A DNA stretch of 64,000 bases, from the NCBI GenBank assembly GCA_041447245.1, contig JBGMEA010000015.1:1-64000 (forward strand), given 5' to 3'. The DNA comes from JBGMEA01 sp041447245. Lineage in GTDB: Bacteria; Bacillota; Clostridia; Eubacteriales; Anaerofustaceae. A program made the position numbers and the translations under genes. How positions within the stretch are numbered: the first letter of the stretch is position 1; each line of letters starts with the position of its first letter. The notes below the pieces were generated by a model that saw only the letters and a list, made by a program, of their open reading frames with translations, did no database searches and had not been told where the DNA came from. Below, one piece after another: positions 25,455 through 34,298 of this stretch.

Positions 25455-26093
25455 ATGAAAGAAATTAAAAAACCGCTGATTCTCAGCGTAATTTACATCA
25501 TCGCGATTATGGTGTATGAAGTGTATCGTATATCGGTGACAGGCTTTTCCCTTTATTCCAATATCATATTCCCCGGCATTCTGATTTTGTATACGCTTCT
25601 GATGCTGGTGCTGCCGGAGCGCTTGCGATGGATCGGCATGATTTGCATGATTATCGAAATCGGGCTGACTGCATTTGATCTGATCGGTCAGCTTGACATG
25701 ATCTTTGAATCTCCAGAACATCACAAAGTATTTTACACCTCAATTCTGCCTTATCATCTGATCATGATTGCGTTGTTTGCGGCGGTTCTGTACAGTACCC
25801 TCAATCGTTCGCGCGTGCATCTGCCGAGTTTCCTTTTGCTCGGTGTGACAGGCGGGGGATTAATGGTTTTTCGAATCTTCAAATTTGTTTTGGGGATGAA
25901 GGGTTATATAGAAATTCAATCGTACCACACTATTGATACATCCTACCTGTTGAATGTGATCTTACTCAATCTGGCTGAAGGAATCCTATTCGCCATGATT
26001 GGAGTTGTGGCGCTGGTATTTGAAGTTCGAAGAATGAAACGAGACAAACTCCTTGATTCAAACGAACCGTTCGGAGTTGAAGCGGCAAACTAA
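25455..26093 (+). CDS. six-TM membrane protein of unknown function
   Basis: A 212-residue protein with about six TM segments and a charged C-terminal tail (FEVRRMKRDKLLDSNEPFGVEAAN). ATG 25455 follows TTGGGAGGAATAG; the longer frame to 25311 is not supported. It resembles the protein at 26295-26915 in size and layout (short basic start, even TM spacing, charged tail) and may belong to the same local expansion. No motif is recognised. Confidence 0.75.
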   Translation: MKEIKKPLILSVIYIIAIMVYEVYRISVTGFSLYSNIIFPGILILYTLLMLVLPERLRWIGMICMIIEIGLTAFDLIGQLDMIFESPEHHKVFYTSILPYHLIMIALFAAVLYSTLNRSRVHLPSFLLLGVTGGGLMVFRIFKFVLGMKGYIEIQSYHTIDTSYLLNVILLNLAEGILFAMIGVVALVFEVRRMKRDKLLDSNEPFGVEAAN

Positions 26094-26294
26094 CGGACTC
26101 CTTCGGAAAAAGGTTTAGATGAGAAGTTGCCCCCGGGATATCGAAGTTCAGCGCTGCATGGAGCGTCATTCTGATGGGCGCAATGGTTTGCTTTTACAAT
26201 CTCCGATGTCGAAGAATTCGGAGAAAATTCCAGAGTATTCCGAGTTTTAATATAGTTTTGTTCTGTTGATTGATTATGGGAAAAGGAGAGAAAT

Positions 26295-26915
26295 ATGATG
26301 AAACAAAAAAAGAATAAATCGATCAAAGTATGGGCGATTGTTCTGATTGTGTTTGCGGGGATTGCCGGTATTTATGAGCTGATTACCTATCCTTATGAAG
26401 CTATCATCTCAACATTTTTTTTGGTATGCTCGGTGACATTCGGCATTTTAATTTTGGCACTGCCGAAAGAAAAAAGACAGTTCGCTTCCATTCCGATGTT
26501 TGCGTTGGCATTGTTCAATTGCTTATTACTGATCATGAATATGATCGCGATTCTGAATGAACATGACCTGCTGCTGCTTAGTATCAGGTTCCTTTGGGAT
26601 GCAAGCAGAATGCTGATTCCGCTATTTATCGGATCAAGCCTGCTGCGCAAAACAAAGCGTGCGTTTCTGATCCCCATCTGGATATTCGGAGGATTGTTTG
26701 TTTCATTTGGTTTGTTTCTGTATTTTGCAAACGTGTTGACCAGCTGGTATCAATTGTTCGCGCTATGGATTATTTACCTGAATTATCTGCTCCCGCCATT
26801 GGAATACGCCGTTCTCTGTGCTTTGGGTATCGCCTGCGCTTTGGAAAAACGCCGAAAACAAAAGATGATTATTTCGGATAAGACTGCACCGACGGAAGTT
26901 GTGCATGCGGAATAG
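26295..26915 (+). CDS. membrane protein of unknown function
   Basis: A 206-residue protein with six predicted TM segments between a basic N-terminus (MMKQKKNKSIKVW) and a basic or acidic tail. The ribosome binding site is AAAGGAGAGAAAT. It ends before a terminator at 26956. I do not recognise a family. Confidence 0.75.
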   Translation: MMKQKKNKSIKVWAIVLIVFAGIAGIYELITYPYEAIISTFFLVCSVTFGILILALPKEKRQFASIPMFALALFNCLLLIMNMIAILNEHDLLLLSIRFLWDASRMLIPLFIGSSLLRKTKRAFLIPIWIFGGLFVSFGLFLYFANVLTSWYQLFALWIIYLNYLLPPLEYAVLCALGIACALEKRRKQKMIISDKTAPTEVVHAE

Positions 26916-26955
26916 CTCCCGCTTGCTGCCCGCGGAGAAATGGTCAATGTATCAC

Positions 26956-26992
26956 TCCAAAAAAAGTACGCGGTTGCGTTCTTTTTTTTGCG
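26956..26992 (+). terminator. rho-independent terminator
   Basis: An A-run and GTACGC pair with GCGTTC and a T-run around a GGTT loop, with one internal mismatch. Confidence 0.7.
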
Positions 26993-27088
26993 AAAGTTTT
27001 TCCGAGGGTTGTATAAGTTGATAAAAAGGCGTATGATTTGAATCAAAGCAGATTGATCATAAATCAGTCTGCGAGGGAGGGTTATGGT

Positions 27089-27676
27089 ATGAACAGAAAA
27101 ACACTTCAAACTTTGGAAATATGTCTTGCCGCTGTGGCGGTGGGATATATTATTTTTGCCATTTTTGCTTACGGATTTGCCCCAACTGTCATTTTGGATG
27201 GACTGTTGTTTGGGTCGTATGCACTGCTGATGCGAACGAATGCGTCAAAAGCTGCCGCAACGATCGCATTTATAATTTCTGGATACAGTTTATGGGGAAT
27301 CGTCGCTCTCATCAACATTGGCATCAACTGGAATTGGGGAAACGGAATATCCGATTATATTCTTCCGATTATCATGGGTGCTGTTCAGATTGCTATGTTC
27401 GTGTTGATCGGAATCGCGGCACTCGGACGCGTGAAAAATAGGCGCTTGATATCCATTCTCATCGGGGTATTCGGCGGTGCGATTGTTCTTTATTTGGTGA
27501 TTGTTGTGATTACGACAATCTTAGGCGGAGGGACAAACAACTTTGAATACACTTTCGGCAGTTTATTATCCGCCGCAATGATTGCTTTGATTGCTCTTGT
27601 TGCGATGGGGAATCTTTCCGCCCAAAAGCAGACGGACACGGACGGGCACAATTCGATCAACCCTATCGAAGGATGA
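27089..27676 (+). CDS. membrane protein, tandem family copy 1
   Basis: A 195-residue protein with about six TM segments. It begins MNRKTLQTLEICLAAVAVGYIIF and has the central motif NWNWGNGISDYILPIIM. Copies 2 and 3 follow directly and share the start, TM pattern and an almost identical leader (CTGCGAGGGAGGGTTATG). ATG 27089 is the second ATG after the GGGAGG; the first gives only two codons. The function is unknown. Confidence 0.8.
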   Translation: MNRKTLQTLEICLAAVAVGYIIFAIFAYGFAPTVILDGLLFGSYALLMRTNASKAAATIAFIISGYSLWGIVALINIGINWNWGNGISDYILPIIMGAVQIAMFVLIGIAALGRVKNRRLISILIGVFGGAIVLYLVIVVITTILGGGTNNFEYTFGSLLSAAMIALIALVAMGNLSAQKQTDTDGHNSINPIEG

Positions 27677-27814
27677 GACTGTCTTTATCCATCGCGCAAT
27701 TCAATAACGAATCATTTCAGCCGCCTTGTCTTATTGTCTCAAGGCGGTTTGTAATAGGAAACAAAAAACAGATGAATCGATTGCTTAGATAAATCTGCGA
27801 GGGAGGGTTATGTT

Positions 27815-28402
27815 ATGGACAGAAAAATGCTGCAGATTTTGGAACTGAGTCTTGTCGCCGTGTCGGTGATCTACATGATTTTCACTTTCATCGCCTTCGA
27901 CTTTACCACGACCATTGCTATCGGAGCGGTTTTCCCGTGCGCGTTTGCGCTGTTGCTGTATTTCAAGGCGGAAAAAGCAGCGGCAATCGTTACGATTGTT
28001 TATGCCGTGCTGGGCTTATGGGATATCGTCACGTTAATCAATATCGCGATCAATTGGAGTGCGGGATTCGGTTTCTCCTATTATCTCTTCCAATTTGCCA
28101 GAGTGGCTGTCACTGCGGCACTGTATCTCATCATCGGAATCGCTTTGCTTAAGCGCATCAAACACAGTCGCACAATGTCCGTGGTTATCGGTATCATGGG
28201 TGGCGCGGTCATACTGAATGCGCTCATCAATGCGGTCAAGGCGCTGATCGGCGGCGGCATGTATGCGTTCCGATACGGATGTATCGACTTGTTCGTGGTC
28301 GCTATGGATGTATTGATCGTGCTGATCGCGATCTTTAGTCTTTCTTCGAAACAGACATCTGCAATGGATAGCAACGATCCGGTAAATTTTCCGGAAAGAT
28401 AA
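27815..28402 (+). CDS. membrane protein, tandem family copy 2
   Basis: A 195-residue protein with the same six-TM layout. It begins MDRKMLQILELSLVAVSVIYMIF and is the most diverged of the three (NWSAGFGFSYYLFQF replaces NWNWGNGIS). It has the same ribosome binding leader as its neighbours. The stop is 22 nt before the start of copy 3, so copies 2 and 3 are probably co-transcribed. Confidence 0.8.
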   Translation: MDRKMLQILELSLVAVSVIYMIFTFIAFDFTTTIAIGAVFPCAFALLLYFKAEKAAAIVTIVYAVLGLWDIVTLINIAINWSAGFGFSYYLFQFARVAVTAALYLIIGIALLKRIKHSRTMSVVIGIMGGAVILNALINAVKALIGGGMYAFRYGCIDLFVVAMDVLIVLIAIFSLSSKQTSAMDSNDPVNFPER

Positions 28403-28424
28403 ATCTGCGAGTGAGGGTTATGTT

Positions 28425-29003
28425 ATGGACAGAAAAACGCTGCAGACCTTGGAACTGTGTCTTGCCGCATTGGCGGTGGGGAACATCGTTTTTATCATTT
28501 TTGCTTATGGATTTTCACCCGACATCATTATATACGAAATATTGTTGGTCGCCTACGCACTGTTAATGCGAAACAATGCGGTAAAAGCTGCCGCGGTGAG
28601 CATCTTTGTGCGTTGTGCCTTTGAAGTATGGGGAGTTGCAAAACTGATCGACATTGCCATCAACTGGAATTGGGGAAACGGAATATCCGGGTATATTCTT
28701 CCGATCATTATGGCGGTGATCGGTGTTGCGATGAGCGTGTTTATCGGAATAGCGACGCTCGGACGGGTGAAAAACCGACAAACGATTGTTGCTTTCATTG
28801 GTGTGGCAGCCGGAGAGGTTCTGTATTCGCTGATTGCTATGATTTCGACGGTACTCGACGGAGGTACGAACAACTTTCAATATATATTCGGCAGTTTATT
28901 GTCTAATGTAATATTTGCATTCTTTATCCTCATCGCAGTCGGAAGTCTTTTTGTGAAAGATCAGACAGCGGCAGAGGGGCACAACGAAGCCATTCCATCC
29001 TAA
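28425..29003 (+). CDS. membrane protein, tandem family copy 3
   Basis: A 192-residue protein, closer to copy 1 than to copy 2: MDRKTLQTLELCLAALAVGNIVF and NWNWGNGISGYILPIIM, then GGGTNNFQYIFGSLLS, which matches GGGTNNFEYTFGSLLS in copy 1. The duplication order is therefore not simply adjacent. The function is unknown. Confidence 0.8.
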   Translation: MDRKTLQTLELCLAALAVGNIVFIIFAYGFSPDIIIYEILLVAYALLMRNNAVKAAAVSIFVRCAFEVWGVAKLIDIAINWNWGNGISGYILPIIMAVIGVAMSVFIGIATLGRVKNRQTIVAFIGVAAGEVLYSLIAMISTVLDGGTNNFQYIFGSLLSNVIFAFFILIAVGSLFVKDQTAAEGHNEAIPS

Positions 29004-29060
29004 ACAGGAACACTGTCCCAACCATCGCGTAGTTTAGGGTAACCCCACAGCACAGCCGCC

Positions 29061-29089
29061 TTGACTTTTTGTCCTGCCGCGGCTACAAT
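29061..29089 (+). promoter_or_regulatory. promoter of MATE gene
   Basis: TTGACT (29061-29066) and TACAAT (29084-29089) have 17-nt spacing, about 80 nt before the MATE start. Confidence 0.6.
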
Positions 29090-29167
29090 AGAATCACAAC
29101 ACACAATGATCGCTCTGTCGGCAGTCCCGACGTTGTCGGTCATTCTGTTATTTTGTAAGGGTATTTT

Positions 29168-30622
29168 ATGACGGAACGAGATCAAGAATTGACTACGAAC
29201 AATGAGAATCTATCCTCACCCGACACGGAAACGGATATCGGGTCTGATTTGCCGCACGACAAACACGACCGCATGTGGATGCTCTCGGGCATGCCTATCA
29301 AACAGGCGGTGTGGGCGCTCGGCGTTCCGATGATTCTGTCGATGCTCGTGCAGGTGATCTACAATATGACCGATACGTTCTTTATCGGTCAGCTTAACAA
29401 CCCGAACATGGTGGCGGCGATATCGGTCTGTCTGCCGATTGCGTATATATTGCAGACGTTCGGCAACATCTTCTCCATCGGGGGCGCGTCCCTGATCTCC
29501 CGAATGCTCGGCAGCGGAGAAAAGGGCAACGCGAGCCATGCGGCGGCAATTTCATTCTGGTCCACCTGTGTGCTCAGCCTGATCGGCTGTGTGGTTGGAT
29601 ATTTGTATCTGAGCCCGATTCTGCGGCTTGTCGGCGCGAGCGATCAAACCATCGGTTACGCTGAAACGTATCTGAAGATTCTGCTTGTGGGCGGAACGTT
29701 CATCGGCGCGCAGATGGCACTCGGCGGACTGATCCGCTCGGAGGGCGCGACGAAGGAATCGATGATCGGCATGGTGATCGGCTCCGTTCTGAACATTGTG
29801 CTCGACCCGATCTTCATTCTCTGGATGGATATGGGCGTGGACGGCGCGGCGCTTGCGACCGTGATCGGAAACACGGTCGGCTTCGGGTATTACATTCTGT
29901 TTTATCTGCGGAAAAAAGGCATCATTTCGATCAATATCCGAAACTTCAGTTTCGAAGGAAGATATTACGCGGAGATTTTTAAAATCGGAGTGCCCGCCTC
30001 ACTCGGCTTTTTGGTGATGAGCCTCGGCATGGCGCTCTCCAACGTGATCGCGGCGGGTTACGGGGATGATGTGGTGGCGTCGTTCAGCATTGTTTACCGC
30101 ATCACGAGCATCGGTTTTATGATTGTGCTCGGTCTTGCGGAAGGGTGTCAGCCTCTGATGGGATACAGCTACGGGGCGCGCAATTACCGCCGTCTGTTCG
30201 ACACCATCCGATACGCGAACATTGTGAGCACGCTGATCTGCTTGGTGTTTGCGGTGGTATTCTTCCTTTTCCCCGAAGCGTGGATTGCGGTGTTTATGAA
30301 AAACGAAGACGTCATTTCCATCGGCAGCACGATCATGCGGGTCATGCTGGTGTCGATGCCGTTTTGGGGGGTGCAGGTGGTGCTGCTCACGCTGTTTCAG
30401 GCGATCGGAAAGCCGATTCAGTCGATGGTCATTTCGCTCGGGCGGCAGGGGCTGTTTCTGGTGCCGTTCCTGTTTTTGTTCACGCGCATTTGGGGATACA
30501 TGGGCTTCATTTGGGCGGAGCCGACCGCGGATGTGTTCACTTCGGTGCTGGCGGTGGTGTTATATTACGCGATGAAAAACAAGTTCGAACGGATGAAGGA
30601 CGAAGAAGGTGCGGTGCTGTGA
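29168..30622 (+). CDS. MATE-family multidrug exporter
   Basis: A 484-residue protein with 12 TM segments. The MATE fold is clear: PMILSMLVQVIYNMTDTFFIGQL at the first helix, GLIRSEGATKESMIGMVIGSVLNIVLDPIFI in helices 5-6, and GLAEGCQPLMGYSYGARNYRRL in the second half. It would export cationic drugs or metabolites in exchange for Na+ or H+. The N-terminal 40 residues are acidic and soluble, longer than usual. The ATG is preceded by TAAGGG. The substrate cannot be inferred. Confidence 0.9.
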   Translation: MTERDQELTTNNENLSSPDTETDIGSDLPHDKHDRMWMLSGMPIKQAVWALGVPMILSMLVQVIYNMTDTFFIGQLNNPNMVAAISVCLPIAYILQTFGNIFSIGGASLISRMLGSGEKGNASHAAAISFWSTCVLSLIGCVVGYLYLSPILRLVGASDQTIGYAETYLKILLVGGTFIGAQMALGGLIRSEGATKESMIGMVIGSVLNIVLDPIFILWMDMGVDGAALATVIGNTVGFGYYILFYLRKKGIISINIRNFSFEGRYYAEIFKIGVPASLGFLVMSLGMALSNVIAAGYGDDVVASFSIVYRITSIGFMIVLGLAEGCQPLMGYSYGARNYRRLFDTIRYANIVSTLICLVFAVVFFLFPEAWIAVFMKNEDVISIGSTIMRVMLVSMPFWGVQVVLLTLFQAIGKPIQSMVISLGRQGLFLVPFLFLFTRIWGYMGFIWAEPTADVFTSVLAVVLYYAMKNKFERMKDEEGAVL

Positions 30623-30691
30623 TGTTGTCACAGACGTCTGCAACGAATTGGATATACAATATTAAAATAAGTGTAACTGCAAGGAGACGTT

Positions 30692-30922
30692 ATGAAAGAA
30701 TACGAAGTGATCCGTGAAATCATGAACGCGTGTTCCGGAAAATGGAAGATCGACACGCACTTTAAAGACGAATGGGAAGCCGAAAGCCCCGAGGCTCTGA
30801 TTGCCTCGTTTTACGGCGGAAAGATGCCTGCGCACGATCTGTGGGAGCAGGAAGAAGGCAGCTGGGTGTATACGATTGAAGAGGCTTTGAGAGAGAAATA
30901 TACAGTGACGGAAATTAAATAG
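30692..30922 (+). CDS. small acidic protein of unknown function
   Basis: A 76-residue soluble protein (IREIMNACSGKWKIDTHFKDEWEAESPEALIASFYGGKMPAHDLWEQEEGSWVYTIEEALREKYTVTEIK), rich in Glu and Trp. The ATG follows AAGGAGACGTT. It lies 69 nt after the MATE gene and is followed by a terminator. I do not recognise the family. Confidence 0.7.
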   Translation: MKEYEVIREIMNACSGKWKIDTHFKDEWEAESPEALIASFYGGKMPAHDLWEQEEGSWVYTIEEALREKYTVTEIK

Positions 30923-30947
30923 GAGCGCGGATGCGCTCCTGTTTTTT
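30921..30947. terminator. bidirectional terminator
   Basis: The stem AGGAGCGC / GCGCTCCT with a GGAT loop and T run lies between the small plus-strand gene and the converging helicase gene. Confidence 0.8.
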
Positions 30948-30952
30948 ATGGA

Positions 30953-32917
30953 TTAGTCAATGGACTGAATACCTATATTCGCTAAATAATTATATGTCTG
31001 ATTGTAAAATTCAGGCAATCTAGTGTTGTCTGTGCATTCTCCCTCAGGTATAAAAATCGCAAACCCTTGGCGGGCACGGGTTAATAGTACGCGATATGCA
31101 TTAATGAGATAGGTGATATCTTCTTCTTTCTTTATTTTGTTCCATTTTGTGCCTTTGAAATTATAATAATGGAAGATACCTTCTTTAAAGCGCAGGTCAG
31201 CATCCCAACAAACGATACTCCAGTCTAATTCCAATCCTTGAATATCAAATTCAGTGGCTGTTTCTTCTAAAAAGTAGGAGGAACGCACGTCATTTTTATC
31301 GTTTAAAAACCAGTTCGGAGCATCAATTTTGCTTTGTACCCATACTCCATATTTTCTTAATCGGTTTGCTTTTGAGCTCGCAGTAATCCCATAACGTTGA
31401 GAGCCTTTTGCTTGTGCAAATATCCATGTTTTCGCACGGTCTATATTTCGAGTGAGAACAATCGGATAAATATCTTTGAATTGTGCATATAAAGATTTCG
31501 CAGTTTCTATATCAATATCGAGTACTGCTTTCACAAACGCAGAAACATTTTCACTTCGGAATGAACGTAATGAAACACCTAAATGTAATTCAGGTATTAT
31601 GTTGTAAGGGATATTTAATAATAATTGACTTAATTGTTTTCCTTTTAAATATTCATAATCAACAATGCGATCTGATACATATACATCCCAGTATGGAAAA
31701 TCTTTTCTGATTGCATCAAACCACTCTGTTAAACCGGCTTCCCCTTTGTTGATTTCTTGTCCGCCCCCGATCAAACATATTATTGTTGTCCAATCTTCAT
31801 GACGATTCATAATACTAATAAGAAATTCAGGTTCGGACATGTTGAAATCTGGAGTTCCTTTTTTCTTTTTCATAAAATCTGTTAATTCGGATTCTGTCCA
31901 TGCACGTTGAGCTTCGTCAAAAATAACAACTTTCTCAACTGGAGCTGTTTTAGATAAAATAGATTCATCTCTGAAATGATGGATGATTTGAATAAATTCT
32001 TTCGCTTTTCGTCGAGCATCTCCTATTTTTGTAGAATTTCTTTGACTGTCATCTCTTGCAAGAGCTTCTTGCAATACTTTAACCAATGGACCATTTCCTG
32101 ATAAGAAGACTGCATGTTCGTTCTCTGCAATTTTTTGTCTTTCTATTGAGATGTTAAGCCCTGCTAAAGTTTTACCCGCTCCAGGAACTCCTGTAACAAA
32201 GCAAATTGATTTTTTGTGATTTGCTTTGCTGTTGTCAATAATCTTATTAATCGCTTCTGTGGTTTTACTAAGGTTGATTGCACTCGCATCGCTTCGTGAT
32301 ATTTCATCAACACTATGTCCTCGATATAATGCTTGTGCGGCTTCTACAATGGTTGGAGTAGGCATATATAAGGAATTCACCCAATCAATATATGAAAATT
32401 CTGGTTGTTTAAATCGAGATGCAATCTGTTTGATTTGTTCTCCTAGATTTGTCTTATTACATGAAACAGTGGATAATATATTAAAATCATAAAATGTATA
32501 GTTGTCGGTGCGGTTTGGTGCCTCTGTGCAAATGAGGATGGGTATAAGAAGACGAGAATGACTTTCTTTATGAAAATATTTTAAGTCGAGAGCGTAATCA
32601 ATGACTTGTTCATAAGCGTATTTAGGATAATTTCGTTCACCAACTTTGAATTCTAGTATAAAAACAAGTCCATTATATAACAGAATATTATCAACGCGAC
32701 TTCCTATTCGCGGAATTGTATATTCAAATAATAGATATCCATCGTCTATAAAAGATAACTGTTGTTTCAAGAAATCTATCTCGTATTTCCAGGAGTTTTT
32801 TTGTAAATCATCAGATGCGAACTGATCATTAGCAGTAATTTCTCCAAAAATTTCGTTCTTGTTTTTTGTCATAAAAACAGAAACAAGATCTGCATAATAG
32901 TATCTAGTCAAAGCCAT
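30953..32917 (-). CDS. nuclease-helicase fusion: PD-(D/E)XK-like domain plus DUF2075 (Schlafen-3-type) helicase
   Basis: A 654-residue protein. Residues 60-130 look like a PD-(D/E)XK nuclease core, with RVDNILLYNGLVFILEFKVG giving Asp76 and Glu89-x-Lys91. From residue 235 it is a DUF2075 helicase: Walker A GVPGAGKT (243-250), Walker B VVIFDEAQRAW (DEAQ at 334-337), then GGGQEINKGEAGL and a C-terminal TARATEFDIQGLELD-like and RVLLTRARQG motif VI. Families with this layout are frequent near restriction and antiphage genes. It is coupled to an XRE regulator. A nucleic-acid-targeting defence role is plausible, not shown. Confidence 0.85.
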   Translation of the reverse strand: MALTRYYYADLVSVFMTKNKNEIFGEITANDQFASDDLQKNSWKYEIDFLKQQLSFIDDGYLLFEYTIPRIGSRVDNILLYNGLVFILEFKVGERNYPKYAYEQVIDYALDLKYFHKESHSRLLIPILICTEAPNRTDNYTFYDFNILSTVSCNKTNLGEQIKQIASRFKQPEFSYIDWVNSLYMPTPTIVEAAQALYRGHSVDEISRSDASAINLSKTTEAINKIIDNSKANHKKSICFVTGVPGAGKTLAGLNISIERQKIAENEHAVFLSGNGPLVKVLQEALARDDSQRNSTKIGDARRKAKEFIQIIHHFRDESILSKTAPVEKVVIFDEAQRAWTESELTDFMKKKKGTPDFNMSEPEFLISIMNRHEDWTTIICLIGGGQEINKGEAGLTEWFDAIRKDFPYWDVYVSDRIVDYEYLKGKQLSQLLLNIPYNIIPELHLGVSLRSFRSENVSAFVKAVLDIDIETAKSLYAQFKDIYPIVLTRNIDRAKTWIFAQAKGSQRYGITASSKANRLRKYGVWVQSKIDAPNWFLNDKNDVRSSYFLEETATEFDIQGLELDWSIVCWDADLRFKEGIFHYYNFKGTKWNKIKKEEDITYLINAYRVLLTRARQGFAIFIPEGECTDNTRLPEFYNQTYNYLANIGIQSID

Positions 32918-33159
32918 TATTTGATCTCCTGTTCTAAATTTTCAAACAACGGTGAATTGAAGAAATCAAAGAGAGTTATGTTAAATCCATTGCATAATTT
33001 GTGAAGAGTTACGACACCAGGATTTTGGCTTTTTTCATTTAATATGCTGTATATCGTGGAAGGTGTGACTCCGCTCTCGTTAGCAAGGGCATTCACGGTG
33101 CGATTGGATTGAGTACATAATTCAATGATTCGGCGTGCAACTGCTTCTTTTGCGTTCAT
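32917..33159 (-). CDS. XRE-family regulator of the nuclease-helicase
   Basis: An 80-residue protein, essentially one helix-turn-helix (RRIIELCTQSNRTVNALANESGVTPSTIYSILNEKSQNPGVVTLHKLCNGF), followed by NITLFDFFNSPLF. ATG 33159 follows GGAGGAAGT. Its TAA overlaps the ATG of the nuclease-helicase by one base, so it is a coupled operon. Twin palindromes upstream of the start imply autorepression, a common control for defence genes. Confidence 0.9.
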   Translation of the reverse strand: MNAKEAVARRIIELCTQSNRTVNALANESGVTPSTIYSILNEKSQNPGVVTLHKLCNGFNITLFDFFNSPLFENLEQEIK

Positions 33160-33196
33160 ACTTCCTCCTTGCATTCCTCCTTAGTTTATATAAAAT

Positions 33197-33224
33197 TACG
33201 ATATATCGTGTTCGATATATCGTA
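33197..33224 (-). promoter_or_regulatory. twin-palindrome operator upstream of xre/nuclease-helicase
   Basis: Two palindromic boxes, ACGATATATCGT (33198-33209) and CGATATATCG with flanks (33212-33223), lie back to back about 40 nt before the regulator start. They are the likely binding sites of the XRE protein. Confidence 0.7.
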
Positions 33225-33234
33225 AAACACAAAT

Positions 33235-33268
33235 AAAAAAAGAGAAGGAGTACTTCTCAATTTTTTTA
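33235..33268. terminator. terminator downstream of flavoprotein gene
   Basis: The stem GAGAAG / CTTCTC has T runs on either strand. It lies between the flavoprotein stop (33323) and the regulator promoter. Confidence 0.7.
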
Positions 33269-33322
33269 TGAATTTGTTCTGCAGCGCGCTATGGAGTATA
33301 TAGGTTCTTCATTATATCGCTC

Positions 33323-34096
33323 CTATCCACATACTCTCCCCAGCACTGTGGAGGCGACGCCTGCAATCAACCGTTTGTAAAGCGGAATGCGGCAAGGAAT
33401 ATAATACTTCGCGGAAGGAGTCAGCCATCCTCGTTCGTACCAATAGATATAATCGAGATTCTGCTCATCGGGACGCTTGCTGTATATCCGCTTGATGATG
33501 CGAAACGAGATCAGTGAATACAGCGATGGCACCGCGGGTTTCCCCACCTTCTTTGCGATGGCAGACACCTGTTTGGCGATCTCGTCATCATATGACTGCG
33601 CCATGTCGGAGTCACTCATCCATGCGCCTGTTTTGTATTTCGCACTTCCGATGACGCTGAACCCCCACGCACTCGCGGCATTTTTCATTGTGCGTATGGT
33701 GTGATTCGTCGATCCCGAACCAGATGTCGTCACGATAAATGCACGCTTGCCGAAGAATGCAGGGCGGTGGCAGAAATAGGCACAGCGGTCAAGAAAGGTC
33801 TTCATTGTGCCGCTCACATCTTCCACATAAACAGGGGAAGCGAAGATTACCAGATCCGCTTTCTGCATCGAGTTGACAATACGATTCAGATTGTCTTTGT
33901 GCGGACAGTAAGACGCCCCTTTATCGAAACATAAACGACAGCCTTTGCAGGTGCCGAGGGACGCATCCGACACAAGAACGGTTTCGGATGTGAAGCCCGA
34001 GCCGATTTCTTTTCCCAGGGCGGTTATATATCTGTCTGTGATTCTGCGTGTATTGCCGTTTGTTCTTGCACTGGCGTGAAGGATGAGAAGGTGCAT
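33323..34096 (-). CDS. NADPH-dependent FMN reductase / flavodoxin-like protein with Cys motif
   Basis: A 257-residue protein. The flavodoxin-like N-terminus LLILHASARTNGNTRRI binds FMN, and FASPVYVEDVSGTMKTFLDRCAYF is the second flavin-contact loop. The motif GTCKGCRLCFDKGASYCPHKD (four Cys) is as in iron-sulfur flavoproteins. The C-terminal 60 residues form a basic extension. It probably acts in electron transfer or quinone or nitro reduction in the cytoplasm. ATG 34096 follows CGGAGGTTCCC. It is monocistronic. Confidence 0.85.
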   Translation of the reverse strand: MHLLILHASARTNGNTRRITDRYITALGKEIGSGFTSETVLVSDASLGTCKGCRLCFDKGASYCPHKDNLNRIVNSMQKADLVIFASPVYVEDVSGTMKTFLDRCAYFCHRPAFFGKRAFIVTTSGSGSTNHTIRTMKNAASAWGFSVIGSAKYKTGAWMSDSDMAQSYDDEIAKQVSAIAKKVGKPAVPSLYSLISFRIIKRIYSKRPDEQNLDYIYWYERGWLTPSAKYYIPCRIPLYKRLIAGVASTVLGRVCG

Positions 34097-34298
34097 GGGA
34101 ACCTCCGATTATGATGATTTGTACGCTTTGATTATAACCGATCGATAGGGAAAAGGTAAGAACTAAGCCCGATTTATCTGAATCGGATCGCACACGGCAA
34201 TTATTGCAATGAGGTGGTTTTACGGTTAAAATAATAACAAGACTGTTTTTCGAAGATATGGTGTTCGGATATCATATTGAAAAAAGAAAGGGAAATAT

